A DNA stretch of 64,000 nucleotides from Candidatus Riflebacteria bacterium HGW-Riflebacteria-1 (GCA_002839445.1 PGYB01000012.1:62001-126000); one strand, 5' to 3'; counted from the first letter of the stretch, positions 18,033 through 27,087 are shown. The notes: a model not told the origin generated them from the letters alone. Translations and numbers: made by a program.

Positions 18033-18674
18033 TCAACCTTCCAGGTCTGATTTGAAGCCGACCAGAAAAACGCTTTTGGCATTCGGATCATCTTTCGGGT
18101 CAAGATTCTTGCTGTTCGACCATTTGACCTGCACTACAATCTTCTTGATCAAATTAAATTTGCCGTAGTCATCTTTGGGAACCAGGTCTTTGATCTGAAA
18201 AAACTGCTTCGGCTTGCCTGGCAATGCAATAGTAAACTGGATTGGCGCGCCTGATGAATCCTGGTCGAGATCTTCGACCTTGACCCGGGCCCTGAACACA
18301 AAACCTTTGCGGCATCTATAGATTCCGTCGCCTTTAAAAACATTGGGGTCTACAGTTGAACATTCGTCGCCAAACATCTTGGGAATCGCCTTGCTGATAA
18401 ACGCCTGTACACCGGAGACTTCCTTGCGGTCTTCAAACACACAGGGATTGCCGGCCCCAATAGCGCGCCACGGCATTTGAAACATCAATGAATCCATGAT
18501 GAACTTTGCTCGTGAAATCGCGATGGTCTCAGTGTAAAAGCGCTCAGTATCCTTTACTGCTCCAGTAAGGAAGTGAAACACCGGCAACGCAACCAGTGCC
18601 AGGATCAAAAAGGCAAGACAAACCTCGACAAAAGTTATGCCGGTTCTTTTCATGTTTTTGATTATTCTCTGCAT
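18033..18674 (-). CDS. Prepilin-type minor pilin, PilV/PulI-like
   Basis: 213 residues from the ATG at 18674, chosen because GGAGA lies 4 nt upstream; the frame is open further. The leader MQRIIKNMKRTG is followed by ITFVEVCLAFLILALVALPV, a classic prepilin signature with Glu at +5. The globular part holds beta strands and several Cys residues (NPCVFEDRK, DECSTVD, YRCRKG) that could form a disulphide. It is the first gene of the three-gene pilin operon and overlaps the ribosome-binding region of the PilX-like gene. Confidence 0.82.
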   Translation of the reverse strand: MQRIIKNMKRTGITFVEVCLAFLILALVALPVFHFLTGAVKDTERFYTETIAISRAKFIMDSLMFQMPWRAIGAGNPCVFEDRKEVSGVQAFISKAIPKMFGDECSTVDPNVFKGDGIYRCRKGFVFRARVKVEDLDQDSSGAPIQFTIALPGKPKQFFQIKDLVPKDDYGKFNLIKKIVVQVKWSNSKNLDPKDDPNAKSVFLVGFKSDLEG

Positions 18675-18711
18675 GGCTCTCCGGTTTAACATAACACAAA
18701 CTGGCGGCAAG

Positions 18712-18755
18712 TGCCAAAAAAAAAGCCAGGGATTTTCCTCCCTGGCTTTTTTTAT
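18712..18755. terminator. Rho-independent terminator between two minus-strand units
   Basis: AGCCAGGGA and TCCCTGGCT pair around TTTTCC, with an A-run and a T-run on either side. It closes the transcript of the secreted-protein genes at 18762-21110 and separates it from the pilin operon. Confidence 0.9.
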
Positions 18756-18761
18756 AGAGCG

Positions 18762-19775
18762 TTATTTTACTTTGAGAGGAACGAACAAAACCTGTCGATT
18801 ACCGGAAGTGTCAGTAGCGTCAACGAAAATATGAGGATTGTCGGGCATTTCAAGGTTAGCCAGGTCAATGATCTCTTCGTTGATCGGGCCGACCGGAATC
18901 GGCTCACCGCCGGCGGCATTATTGCAGATACCAAACTTGAGCTTCGCGTTATCGAGCTTGTAGTTGTCGCCACCGATAACCCGAATCGAAAGTTTGTCGT
19001 CAGCGCTGACATTAACTACCATCTGATCGGCACTGATAATCATGTTAGCGCCAAGTTCCAAACCTTCAACAACAACTTCACGGTCTGCTGCATTAAACAG
19101 ACCGCCGCCAAAATAAACGTTTGCGGTCTTGGGCAAAGGATACTTGTCGGGCGGAAATTCAACCGGCCAGAAAGATCCTGATTTGCCGTTCTCAACATCT
19201 ATTTCGAGGCCACAGAGCGGAGGGGTGATATCGAGAACACGAACATCCACGCCGCCACTCGAGTTGGCGAATGAAACCTTGCTTCTGCCGGGTTCGGGTG
19301 CATCATAACGTAATCGTCTCGCCATGTGGCAGGTTACAGCGCCTTTTCCGGTGGGAGTGGTAGGAATAACAATCATCTGATTCGCTGCCAGACCCTGGGT
19401 TACCGAAGCATTGAAGTTCTGATTCTTTTCCCAGTCGACGAAATACCACGAAACTGCGGTTGAGGCGTCCCAGCGCGGATTCGGGATTTCCTGGTCATTG
19501 GCATGCGTCGGCGGATCATCATCAAAAATAGTGGTATCAGCGACCAGAATCAATGGAACATCCTCGGTCACTGTAGCTGGAATAGCTTCACCATTTTCAA
19601 GAAAAATCTTCAGAGGCAGGGTTGGAGTCAGGTCTGTAGGATACGGACTAATCTCAACACCCTTCAGCCACGGGGTTTTTTCGAGGTTAACAGGAGCCCC
19701 GGAGGGCTCCTGCGCACTAACCATCGAACCAAACATCACAACTGCTGCAAATGCTACTACTTTTAGTTTATTCAT
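18762..19775 (-). CDS. Secreted protein of unknown function, Ig-like C-terminus
   Basis: 337 residues. A Sec signal peptide (MNKLKVVAFAAVVMFGSMVSAQ) is followed by a beta-rich, Asp/Pro-rich mature part. The C-terminal segment IFVDATDTSGNRQVLFVPLKV resembles the last strand pair of Ig-like or cadherin-like bacterial domains. Two internal Cys pairs may form disulphides. It follows the larger secreted protein by 21 bases on the same transcript and precedes the pilin operon. The two share the closing D-x-SGN motif, so they are probably related or partner proteins at the cell surface. The function is unknown. Confidence 0.7.
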   Translation of the reverse strand: MNKLKVVAFAAVVMFGSMVSAQEPSGAPVNLEKTPWLKGVEISPYPTDLTPTLPLKIFLENGEAIPATVTEDVPLILVADTTIFDDDPPTHANDQEIPNPRWDASTAVSWYFVDWEKNQNFNASVTQGLAANQMIVIPTTPTGKGAVTCHMARRLRYDAPEPGRSKVSFANSSGGVDVRVLDITPPLCGLEIDVENGKSGSFWPVEFPPDKYPLPKTANVYFGGGLFNAADREVVVEGLELGANMIISADQMVVNVSADDKLSIRVIGGDNYKLDNAKLKFGICNNAAGGEPIPVGPINEEIIDLANLEMPDNPHIFVDATDTSGNRQVLFVPLKVK

Positions 19776-19796
19776 AATTCTGCGGACTACCCCTGC

Positions 19797-21110
19797 TTAC
19801 TGATTTCTGCCGCCTTCAAAGGCTGCCTGGATGTTAACGATGTAGAGGGGCATTCTGACTGTAGTCAGGTTGCCTGATTTATCCATGGCCTTGGAGACGA
19901 AGAAATATTCGGGCTGATCTTTATAATCTGCGCGAGGATAGTTCGGAACACGGAAAAGATAAGCGCTGCCGTCTTTGTCGACTTCTTTGCCATCAGCGGT
20001 TTCAATGCGGCAGGCAACTTCTGCGGTTGTGCCACGGTTATTACCGTTGTCAACTGACATGGCTGCGAAAATGAAAGGTACGTTACGTCTGACAAACACA
20101 CCCTTGAGAGCTTCGTCTTCGCCACCGGCGATGTGAATCTGGCTGGTCAGGTCTTCCTGGTCAAGAGCTTTGGATTCAACAACTTTGGTTTCAAATTTCG
20201 GAGCGCCGCGTTCATTGAAGAGAGCGCCGGCTACTGAGAGACGGGCTGTTTTCTTCCAGGGCTCGAGGTTGCGCTCGTCGCCGAGACCTTCATCTACGAA
20301 CACATAGCTGGCATCCTGATAATCTTCGGCCTTGGTTGAGAACGGGCGGCCGAGGTTAGATACGATCTTTTCCATAATCTTGTTCTTGAGTTCATTTTCA
20401 GTGGTTGCCATGTCAATGTTACCGGCGCCTTCCTGAAAAGCAATCCACATGTCGGGAGAAGTTACGTCATGAACGAGAACACCCATTGCCTGGTTAGCAG
20501 TAACAGTAGTGGCGCCGCCTTCGGCTGTCTTGCCATCTTCGCCAACCAGAGTTTCGTCAGTCTGGCTACCACCGGCTGCTGCGCCCGGAGTTTCGTCTTC
20601 GTTGCCGGTTGTTGTGCTTTCAGCACCTTCGCCGCCGCCAACCTGTCTGGCGCCGCCGTTACCGATCTGATATTCGCCAGGTGCGAAAAATTTACCACCG
20701 TTACCGGCCATATTGGTATTAACCGATGAAACAGTCTGGAAGTTACCATCAGCATCTTTTACCTTGGTATCCCAGGTAATGTTGGGGTCGCCTTCAAAAC
20801 TTGCGCCTTCAGCGACTTCTGCAGCATCTTCTTTGTAAAGGATTGAGTGTTCATGCTGTTCATAATAAACGTCTTCAACAGCATTCACGAGACCTCTGTC
20901 AGGGTCGCCACCGCGAAAATTAGCGGGCATGACGAACTTGCCTGGCTTCATTTCAAGCGTCATATCAACGCTGCCTGGAATTGCAGCGGCTTCGTCAGCT
21001 GCTGTATTAACAGCGGCATCGTCAGTTGCTGCTGTATCCTGGGCCGAAATCACCAGTGCAAAAGAAAAGAAGACCGCGAAAATGAACAGAATACCACCAA
21101 TTTTTTTCAT
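19797..21110 (-). CDS. Secreted acidic protein of unknown function
   Basis: 437 residues. A signal peptide of about 23 residues ends at VISAQD. An acidic Ala/Asp/Thr-rich stretch (about 25-45) follows, then a beta-rich body. A low-complexity Gly/Glu/Thr region lies near residues 150-210. The C-terminal domain has FFVSKAMDKSGNLTTVRMPLYIV, similar to the end of its downstream neighbour. The Shine-Dalgarno GGAGGG lies 5 nt before the ATG. It is probably exported to the periplasm or surface. Co-location with pilins suggests a filament- or adhesion-related role (inference). Confidence 0.7.
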   Translation of the reverse strand: MKKIGGILFIFAVFFSFALVISAQDTAATDDAAVNTAADEAAAIPGSVDMTLEMKPGKFVMPANFRGGDPDRGLVNAVEDVYYEQHEHSILYKEDAAEVAEGASFEGDPNITWDTKVKDADGNFQTVSSVNTNMAGNGGKFFAPGEYQIGNGGARQVGGGEGAESTTTGNEDETPGAAAGGSQTDETLVGEDGKTAEGGATTVTANQAMGVLVHDVTSPDMWIAFQEGAGNIDMATTENELKNKIMEKIVSNLGRPFSTKAEDYQDASYVFVDEGLGDERNLEPWKKTARLSVAGALFNERGAPKFETKVVESKALDQEDLTSQIHIAGGEDEALKGVFVRRNVPFIFAAMSVDNGNNRGTTAEVACRIETADGKEVDKDGSAYLFRVPNYPRADYKDQPEYFFVSKAMDKSGNLTTVRMPLYIVNIQAAFEGGRNQ

Positions 21111-21420
21111 AGTTCCCTCCAGATGTTAATTCCTCGTGATCATTGACGGGCGATGCCACACACTGGCTTATGCGTCCTTCAATGAATAATACGTAGCAGT
21201 ATAGACAAACGTTACAAAAAAACTTTTCCGGGGCCGGGCTTGTTGGCACATTGAATCTGGCCAGCCCAGCAAAGGATTTGCGCTCCTCAAGATTTGTTTC
21301 TGTATGTACACCAGTCGCAGTTTTTTGTAAGTTACCCAAGCTATTATAGAACTACCGGCAAAAATAGTCCAACTTCTTTTTTTAGGCCTTAAATGCCCGA
21401 TACATAAGGCAAATCAAAGC
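21111..21420. other. Divergent intergenic region without a visible gene
   Basis: This region separates the minus-strand secreted-protein unit from fabH. It is AT-rich with several T-runs. Beyond the fabH promoter at its right end, no ORF with a plausible ribosome-binding site or clear RNA structure was recognised. Confidence 0.5.
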
Positions 21421-21449
21421 TTGACTTGGTTTATTTGATAAAGTATTAT
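21421..21449 (+). promoter_or_regulatory. Sigma-70 promoter of fabH
   Basis: TTGACT (21421-21426), exactly 17 nt, then TATTAT (21444-21449). The AAGGAG ribosome site (21467-21472) lies before the ATG at 21477, so this is a conventional leadered message. Confidence 0.8.
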
Positions 21450-21476
21450 TCGGCAGCGTAAACTTTAAGGAGTCAC

Positions 21477-22490
21477 ATGAAAGCGTTAAGAAAAGCAGTT
21501 ATTTCTGGCACTGGAATCAGCCTCCCCGACAAGGTTTTGACCAATCAGGATCTCGAAAAAATCGTCGAAACAACTGATGAGTGGATAGTGTCACGCACCG
21601 GAATCAAAGAAAGACGCCAGATTCCTGACGATCAGACGCTGCTCGAGCTTTCGATACCTGCTGCGCGCCAGGCAATTGCCAATGCCGGTCTTACCCCTGC
21701 GGATATTGACCTGATCATTTATGCAACCTTTACGCCTGACTACCAGGTCCCGGCAACTGCGTGCCTGCTCCAGGACAAACTCGGCTGTACAAAGGCCGGC
21801 GCATTTGACCTGCAGGCAGCCTGCACCGGCTTTGTTTACGCATCGTCTGTCGCAGTGCAGTTCATTGCATCATCTGTTTACAATCATGTGCTGGTAATCG
21901 GCGGTGATGTCACTACCCGCATTATCGACTTTACCGACCGCAATTCATGCGTGCTTTTCGGAGACGGAGTCGGCGCGGCAGTGTATTCACCGGCCAGCGG
22001 CGACCAGGGCGTTTTCGACAACCTGCTTGGTTCTATCGGCAGCGGCGGCGAGCATATAATGATCGAGGCCGGCGGCTCAGCAAGGCGGCCAACTGAAGAA
22101 ATGATCAGAAACCGCGAGCATTATCTCAAAATAAATGGCAAAGAAGTTTTCAAGTTCTCAACAAAAATTGTTGGCGATATCATAGAAGAGGTTCTCAAAC
22201 GTAACAACCTCACCCTCGACGACATTGCGCTGATAATACCGCACCAGGCCAACATACGCATACTCGAGTCGGCAGCCAAAAGATTCGACTGCCCGATCGA
22301 GAAATTCTACGTAAACATTGAACGCTACGGCAATACAGTGGCAGCGTCGATTCCCCTTGCCCTGCATGACGCCCTTGTTGAGGGGCGCATAAAAGAAAAT
22401 GACATAATAATGCTTGTCGGTTTCGGCGGCGGTCTCACCTACGGTGCCATGCCAATCAAATGGGGCAGCTACACCACACCAACAGCCTGA
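21477..22490 (+). CDS. fabH: Beta-ketoacyl-ACP synthase III (FabH)
   Basis: 337 residues. The catalytic triad is visible: Cys in LQAACTGFVYA near residue 114, His in IIPHQANIRI near 254, and Asn in YGNTVAASIPLAL near 284. The C-terminus carries GFGGGLTYGA. FabH condenses acetyl- or branched acyl-CoA with malonyl-ACP to start fatty-acid synthesis (family knowledge). It stands alone here, away from other fab genes, with its own promoter. Its stop codon abuts a partial repeat element. Confidence 0.95.
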   Translation: MKALRKAVISGTGISLPDKVLTNQDLEKIVETTDEWIVSRTGIKERRQIPDDQTLLELSIPAARQAIANAGLTPADIDLIIYATFTPDYQVPATACLLQDKLGCTKAGAFDLQAACTGFVYASSVAVQFIASSVYNHVLVIGGDVTTRIIDFTDRNSCVLFGDGVGAAVYSPASGDQGVFDNLLGSIGSGGEHIMIEAGGSARRPTEEMIRNREHYLKINGKEVFKFSTKIVGDIIEEVLKRNNLTLDDIALIIPHQANIRILESAAKRFDCPIEKFYVNIERYGNTVAASIPLALHDALVEGRIKENDIIMLVGFGGGLTYGAMPIKWGSYTTPTA

Positions 22491-22552
22491 TCCTCGGCTG
22501 AACTCATAAAGTAGAATCCATGGTATTCTGCTAATGCGTGCTCTCAGCAGAA
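22491..22552 (+). repeat. Dispersed ~300-bp element, head fragment (copy B)
   Basis: TCCTCGGCTGAACTCATAAA, then AGAATCCATGGTATTCTGCTAATGCG and CTCTCAGCAGAATTCAT, aligns with the first 70 bases of the copies at 24436 and 62879. It begins directly after the fabH stop codon and lacks the rest of the element. Confidence 0.55.
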
Positions 22553-22577
22553 TTCATAGGCCTATTTGGGAAGAAGT

Positions 22578-23168
22578 ATGAGTAGACCGGGTGGCAAAAT
22601 TGGCCGGGCAGATTTTTTCAAGAGCTATCTTTTTGAGCTGCTTGACGGCGTCAGTTCAGCTTTTCCAGATGAGTTGTCGGAATTTGCCAACAAGTTTCCT
22701 GAGCTGATTCGGCCGCCCGGCGCCGGCAAAGAGCAGGAATTTCTTGAACTGTGTCGGCGCTGTGGCGCCTGTGTCAAAGCCTGCCCTTTTTACGCGCTGC
22801 GTCCGGTGTCGCAAAGTAATTCTTTTGACCTTGGCACCCCGGCTTTGCGGGTCGGAGAAGCATACTGCCGCTTCTGCAAAGATTTCCCCTGTGTAAAAGT
22901 CTGTCCCAGCGGGGCACTTTCACTGGCGCACCCTGAAAGGCTCAAAAAAATCGCCACCGCCAGCGTCATTGCCACGAACTGTCTGCGCAGCAATGGCGAA
23001 CAATGCGAGACTTGTCGCGAAAAGTGTGACACTACAGCAGCAGCGATCACCTGCCCAACACCGGGCAAGCCACCGCTTATTGATGCCGTAAAGTGTAGTG
23101 GTTGCGGGGCCTGTTCGGCTTTTTGTCCGGCTTACCCTGAAAACGCGATAAAACTGCTCAGCATATAA
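22578..23168 (+). CDS. Four-cluster ferredoxin, NapF/NapG-like
   Basis: 196 residues from the ATG at 22578, which has GGAAGAAG just upstream; a TTG at 22566 is in frame. Four Cys groups are visible: CRRCGACVKACPF near residue 57, CRFCKDFPCVKVCPSGAL near 96, a looser group with CETCREKC near 140, and CSGCGACSAFCP near 175. This spacing is that of NapF/NapG/MauM-type polyferredoxins, which pass electrons in or to periplasmic oxidoreductases. There is no Tat signal, so it is probably cytoplasmic like NapF. No partner oxidoreductase is adjacent. It overlaps the next gene convergently by 11 bases. Confidence 0.82.
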   Translation: MSRPGGKIGRADFFKSYLFELLDGVSSAFPDELSEFANKFPELIRPPGAGKEQEFLELCRRCGACVKACPFYALRPVSQSNSFDLGTPALRVGEAYCRFCKDFPCVKVCPSGALSLAHPERLKKIATASVIATNCLRSNGEQCETCREKCDTTAAAITCPTPGKPPLIDAVKCSGCGACSAFCPAYPENAIKLLSI

Positions 23169-23691
23169 GTTTCTTGTGCTGCTGACCGAGTTCTACGTAG
23201 CGACTGGCTGACAGCAAGATTTTTTCGTGCCAGCCATCAGCAACCGGACCCTTCACCTTAGCCGGCAACCCGGCAACCAGCGACCCGGCGGGGATTTTTT
23301 CATTTTCACGCACCACGCTGCCCGCAGCGACAACGCACCCCTCACCGATCTCTGCACCCGAAAGTACTATGGCACCCATGCCAATCAGGCAGTTGTCACC
23401 AATATGACAGGCATGCAGCAGAGCTTTGTGCCCGACCGTAACATTTTTGCCGATCAGCACGGCGCCAGTATCAGGGTCCGGACCGGACGTGTCAACGTGA
23501 ATCACGCTGCCATCCTGAATATTCGTGCCGGCACCTATTTCGATACGGTTAATATCTGCACGTATTACCGTGCCATACCAGATGTTTACATTTTCACCCA
23601 GCGTGATTTCTCCTATCAACTCGACGCCATCTGCTATAAAGCATGAATCTGGAACCATTGGCGCCTTTTGGCCAAACTTGCGTATCATCAT
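23158..23691 (-). CDS. Gamma-carbonic-anhydrase-like hexapeptide-repeat protein (YrdA family)
   Basis: 177 residues forming a left-handed beta-helix of hexapeptide repeats (IGEITLGENVNIWYGTVIRAD, IGAGTNIQDGSVIHVD, IGDNCLIGMGAIVLSGAEIGEGCVVAAGS). The metal ligands of the gamma class are recognisable: His in SVIHVD and the pair in VGHKALLHACH. Members hydrate CO2 or have no demonstrated activity, so catalysis cannot be assumed. It is a single gene, ATG with AGGAG upstream, convergent with the ferredoxin gene. Confidence 0.88.
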   Translation of the reverse strand: MMIRKFGQKAPMVPDSCFIADGVELIGEITLGENVNIWYGTVIRADINRIEIGAGTNIQDGSVIHVDTSGPDPDTGAVLIGKNVTVGHKALLHACHIGDNCLIGMGAIVLSGAEIGEGCVVAAGSVVRENEKIPAGSLVAGLPAKVKGPVADGWHEKILLSASRYVELGQQHKKLIC

Positions 23692-23845
23692 AATTCTCCT
23701 GCAAATAATTTCATGGCATTAGAACCTGATCGGCGACATTTTTCAAGTGTTTGCTGCAATTTCACTCAGACCAGCTAAAAAAGCGGGCTTCAAAAAGGGG
23801 CAAAAATGTGCTATGATGCATCCGTTGTAATGTTTTGCGCGGTTT

Positions 23846-24196
23846 ATGCCGATAATTTTTCGTATGCAAAACGATAGATTCTGGGCAAAGAACCACGCAC
23901 AAAAACTGTTTGAACAGGCATTACAGCTTGAACTGGAAGGCAAAACCAGCGAAGCGATCGTTGCGTATCAGAATTCCCTGGCGCGCTGGCCTAACAACAG
24001 TCAGGCTCAGTATAACCTTGGAGTCGCCCTGGCCACCAGAGGCCTGATCGATCAGGCATTGCGTGCCTGGAAGCGCGCAGTATGGCTTGAACCTGCTCTT
24101 AGATATGAGCTGATCAGAGCATTTGACCTCGACGATGATGCCCGCGAAGAACTTCTTGGCTGCCTTACCTACGATAACATGGCCAAAGCGGCCTGA
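23846..24196 (+). CDS. Short TPR protein
   Basis: 116 residues with two to three TPR units (LFEQALQLELEGKTSEAIVAYQNS and NSQAQYNLGVALATRGLIDQAL). The start is uncertain: ATG 23846, or ATG 23864, which is preceded by a -10-like GATAAT at 23851. No strong Shine-Dalgarno is present at either. A 42-residue ORF with its own AGGAG follows 14 bases later and is probably in the same transcript. Confidence 0.75.
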   Translation: MPIIFRMQNDRFWAKNHAQKLFEQALQLELEGKTSEAIVAYQNSLARWPNNSQAQYNLGVALATRGLIDQALRAWKRAVWLEPALRYELIRAFDLDDDAREELLGCLTYDNMAKAA

Positions 24197-24210
24197 AACA
24201 GGAGTTTTTT

Positions 24211-24339
24211 ATGTCATACTGCTGGGAAGTCTTCAACAATTCAAAGTGTGAAACATGCAAGCATTTTATTGCATTTCAGAATGGCAACCTCAAGCTCGAC
24301 GAAGTAAAAGACGTCGTGGTTATCGAAGACGATAACTGA
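24211..24339 (+). CDS. 42-residue Cys-motif small protein
   Basis: ATG at 24211 preceded by AGGAG with 7-nt spacing, ending TGA at 24339. The peptide starts MSYCWEVFNNSKCETCKHFI and ends in an acidic KDVVVIEDDN. C-x8-CxxC could bind a metal or act as a redox pair. It lies 14 bases after the TPR gene and before a repeat block. No family is recognised. The good ribosome site and the sharp end before the repeats support it as real. Confidence 0.62.
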   Translation: MSYCWEVFNNSKCETCKHFIAFQNGNLKLDEVKDVVVIEDDN

Positions 24340-24435
24340 GATTATCCACTCAGCAATTCTGCCCCGTAACGCATAAACAACACAGCTTGCCTCGCGGCAA
24401 TTTCTGCAGCATTTTTGCGTACAGCACCCATCTAG
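24340..24435. other. Intergenic DNA before the repeat block
   Basis: Ninety-six bases with no ORF and no clear terminator hairpin seen. Confidence 0.4.
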
Positions 24436-24822
24436 TCCTCTGTCACATTTGAGCAGATAAATTCAATTTTTGGCATACTGCTTTTGCCGGGCTCTCGGCA
24501 GAATCCCATTCGCTACAGCTATCGACAGCTGCGAATTTGAGATAGGAGCTGTCGGGATTGTGTCAAAGTTGCCTGTCTCGCAGAACTGCTCTATCCTGCG
24601 CAGTTCTGTATGAGCACGTCCTTGTGCAAAAAAGCTTTCGCGCATGGGACCGGGCGATCTCCATCCTGAGCCGCCCGGCATAAGCACCTCGTGTGCAAAA
24701 AACCTGCCTACCTATTAAAAGCTTGCAAATTCAATGTTGACGAAAGACCAGTCCTCCGTCACAAGTGAGTTAGATAGTTCGAGCCAAGGTATACTGCTCA
24801 TGCCGGGTCTCGGCAGTGCGAC
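24436..24822 (+). repeat. Dispersed ~300-bp element, full copy plus second head (copy C)
   Basis: The unit starts TCCTCTGTCACATTTGAG at 24436 and runs through CCGGGCTCTCGGCAGAATCC, TGTCGGGATTGTGTCAAA, CTATCCTGCGCAG, GCACGTCCTTGTGCAAAAAA and AGCTTGCAAATTCAATGTTG (to 24739). A second head begins at 24752 (TCCTCCGTCACAAGTGAGTT) and stops near 24822, two bases before the stop of the minus-strand gene. Relative to copy D it carries an extra stretch of about 40 bases with a CCGGGCG/CGCCCGG hairpin (24650-24677). Confidence 0.78.
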
Positions 24823-24824
24823 TG

Positions 24825-25190
24825 TCAGTTGTTTTTGCGGCGTAAAGTCCAGGGTCTGAAAAGTTTGTCATACAGCGAAAACCTTGCAAAGTAGCTTTTA
24901 TCGAGCTTTTCGCCGGCAGCAGGTTCCCACGGCTTGACTTCGCGGGGAGGCGCTGAAAGCATCAGAACTGCGTTGCGGTCAGCAGTCAGTAGCCTGGCCT
25001 GATCGTTGAAGGCATTTTCCATGCCGGTGAGTTTGTTTTCCATCTGTTCCATGCGGCGCGCCATGTTCTTTAATAAAGCCTGGTTGGCGGCAAGAATCTG
25101 ACCGATATCGATCGACACGTCGCAGGTGGGCAGATGAGCGGCCTGCAACTGATTGTTAGCAGATTCAACGTTCTTTTCTTGATCACTCAT
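24825..25190 (-). CDS. Small coiled-coil protein of unknown function
   Basis: 121 residues, with no signal peptide or membrane helix. Residues of about 30-70 form a short coiled coil (LAANQALLKNMARRMEQMENKL). The C-terminal third is basic, ending RPWTLRRKNN. AGGAG lies 8 nt before the ATG. It is divergent from the large TPR gene. No family is recognised. Its stop codon abuts the repeat block. Confidence 0.6.
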   Translation of the reverse strand: MSDQEKNVESANNQLQAAHLPTCDVSIDIGQILAANQALLKNMARRMEQMENKLTGMENAFNDQARLLTADRNAVLMLSAPPREVKPWEPAAGEKLDKSYFARFSLYDKLFRPWTLRRKNN

Positions 25191-25259
25191 GTTTCAGGCT
25201 CCTGAAATTCTTTTTCAAACACTAATCGACCACAAGCACAAAAAATTTTAGTCTTTACG

Positions 25260-25288
25260 TTGTTTGTGTCTGTACCACTATGTTATAT
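25260..25288 (+). promoter_or_regulatory. Promoter of the large TPR gene
   Basis: TTGTTT (25260-25265), 17 nt, TTATAT (25283-25288), then 8 nt to the ATG at 25297, with no Shine-Dalgarno. This is a probable leaderless start. Confidence 0.5.
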
Positions 25289-25296
25289 TCTCATAC

Positions 25297-27087
25297 ATGG
25301 ATGGCATAAAATTACCGGCTTTTCTTCTTATTGTTGTTCTGTTACTCGGGGTCTACCTGTTCAACCCATTCGCAGTAACAGAACCTTCTGTTAAACCAAA
25401 AACAACAAAGGTCAAACCGGTCGAACCAGTTAAAACCGCTGGAGAATCGGTCGAATCAGCTAAGGCAGCCTTTGAAAAAGGTGATTACGCCAAAGTAATT
25501 GAGCTGCTTGAACCGCATAAAGGCAATGCGGATTACGACATTCAGCGTCTGCTCGGTTATTCCTACGCCGGCATCAAAAGCTTCGACCCGGCCATTGTGG
25601 CATTTGAAAAAGCCATCGCAAGCCGAAAGGTTCCAGAAATCGGCTACTCACTTGCCTATCTTTACGAGATTACCGGACGTATTACCGTAGCCAGAATGCT
25701 TTATGAAGATGTGCGCTCAGCCAGGCTGCCGCCCAAAATGGAACGCGCCGTTTATGAGGGCCTTGCCCGCACGTCGGCTTTTGAAAACGATTCCAAGCTG
25801 ACTCTCAAATACAATTCAGAACTTATCAAAAAATACCCGGATTCCCCCGAAGGCTATGTAGCGCTCATCAAGCTGTTCAGACAGCTCGGCCATACCAAAG
25901 ACCTGCCAAAGCTGGTAAAGGCGGGTGACACCTATCAGCTCGAAAACTTTGACTACAACTTCTGGCTGGGCACAATTTACTATGATACCGGCAACTTTGA
26001 CGAAGCGTTAAAGCGCTTTCAGCGCTGTATAAAAATCACCCCCGACAACTCAACGCCATATTATTACAGCTATCGCATTCTCAAACGGCAGAAAAATATT
26101 GAGCAGGCCCTGCAGGAACTCGAAAAATATCATCGCCTGAACCCTCTGCTGCCGCACATTTTCTTTGAAGCTGCCATTGACGCCAAAAACGAAAACAAGC
26201 TTCCCCTCGCCTACAGATTTTTGCGCTCAGCCCTGACCATGGACCGAATTCTTCTCGGCCGCGACGACAAAGGCGCCATGAGTGCGATCGAGCGCATGAT
26301 AAAAGCCAAGGGAAGCGACCTTGAAAAGAAGTTTCTCACTGCGTTTATCAATTACATAAATGGTGATTATAAAATCGCGCGCGAACAGATCACTCACCTG
26401 ACTGCCGCGATCAAAGGCACTGAATTTGAAGATGATGCCCGTCGCATACTGCGCGAGTGCGACCTGATCGAGATGCAGGAAGAGAGTTACAACGAACATC
26501 TTCGCGAATTGCAGCGTCAGAAAGAACTTGAAAATGCGGCGCGCCTGCAGGAAATGAACGTAGCCACTGACATCGACGACGAAACCGAGGCCGACCTGAT
26601 CAAGCGCAAGGCGATGATGAACCCCAACGATCTGCGTCTGCAATATGTGGCGGGCCTTAAACTCGCCAGAATGGGCAACATCGGTGACGCCAAGCGCTTT
26701 CTCGACAGCGCCATACGCCTGAACCCCAACATTCTTGAGCCAAACTACTCAATGGCAAAGATTCTTGTTCATGAGGAAAATCTTGCTGAAGCCCGCAGCT
26801 ACATTGACCGCGCGCTCAAGATTAACCCCAACAACAGCCAGACGCTGTCGATTTCGGCCGATCTTTATCTGCGCAACCAGGATTTTTCGCGCGCCAAGAG
26901 TCACGCTGAAGGCGCTCTCAAAGCCAACCCGAACAATGGTGAAGCACGGCTTGTTCTGGCGCAGCTGTTCTCAAAAAACGGCGATGCCCGCAGCGCCATT
27001 CAGCAAATCAACATGGGCCTCGAAGTAGAACAAGACCCGGAGCGACGCCAGCAACTGGTAAGACTCAAAGAAAGTCTCAAGAATTGA
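25297..27087 (+). CDS. Membrane-anchored TPR protein
   Basis: 596 residues from the ATG at 25297. A single N-terminal transmembrane helix (LPAFLLIVVLLLGVYLF, about residues 5-22) anchors a Lys/Pro/Val linker and two TPR arrays: about residues 55-320, and about 440-590 (for example LEPNYSMAKILVHEENLAEARS). A charged, Gln/Glu-rich helical hinge (about 385-430) separates them. It is probably exposed to the periplasm. Proteins of this architecture organise envelope complexes, but nothing in the sequence names the partner. It is convergent with mazG. Confidence 0.82.
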   Translation: MDGIKLPAFLLIVVLLLGVYLFNPFAVTEPSVKPKTTKVKPVEPVKTAGESVESAKAAFEKGDYAKVIELLEPHKGNADYDIQRLLGYSYAGIKSFDPAIVAFEKAIASRKVPEIGYSLAYLYEITGRITVARMLYEDVRSARLPPKMERAVYEGLARTSAFENDSKLTLKYNSELIKKYPDSPEGYVALIKLFRQLGHTKDLPKLVKAGDTYQLENFDYNFWLGTIYYDTGNFDEALKRFQRCIKITPDNSTPYYYSYRILKRQKNIEQALQELEKYHRLNPLLPHIFFEAAIDAKNENKLPLAYRFLRSALTMDRILLGRDDKGAMSAIERMIKAKGSDLEKKFLTAFINYINGDYKIAREQITHLTAAIKGTEFEDDARRILRECDLIEMQEESYNEHLRELQRQKELENAARLQEMNVATDIDDETEADLIKRKAMMNPNDLRLQYVAGLKLARMGNIGDAKRFLDSAIRLNPNILEPNYSMAKILVHEENLAEARSYIDRALKINPNNSQTLSISADLYLRNQDFSRAKSHAEGALKANPNNGEARLVLAQLFSKNGDARSAIQQINMGLEVEQDPERRQQLVRLKESLKN

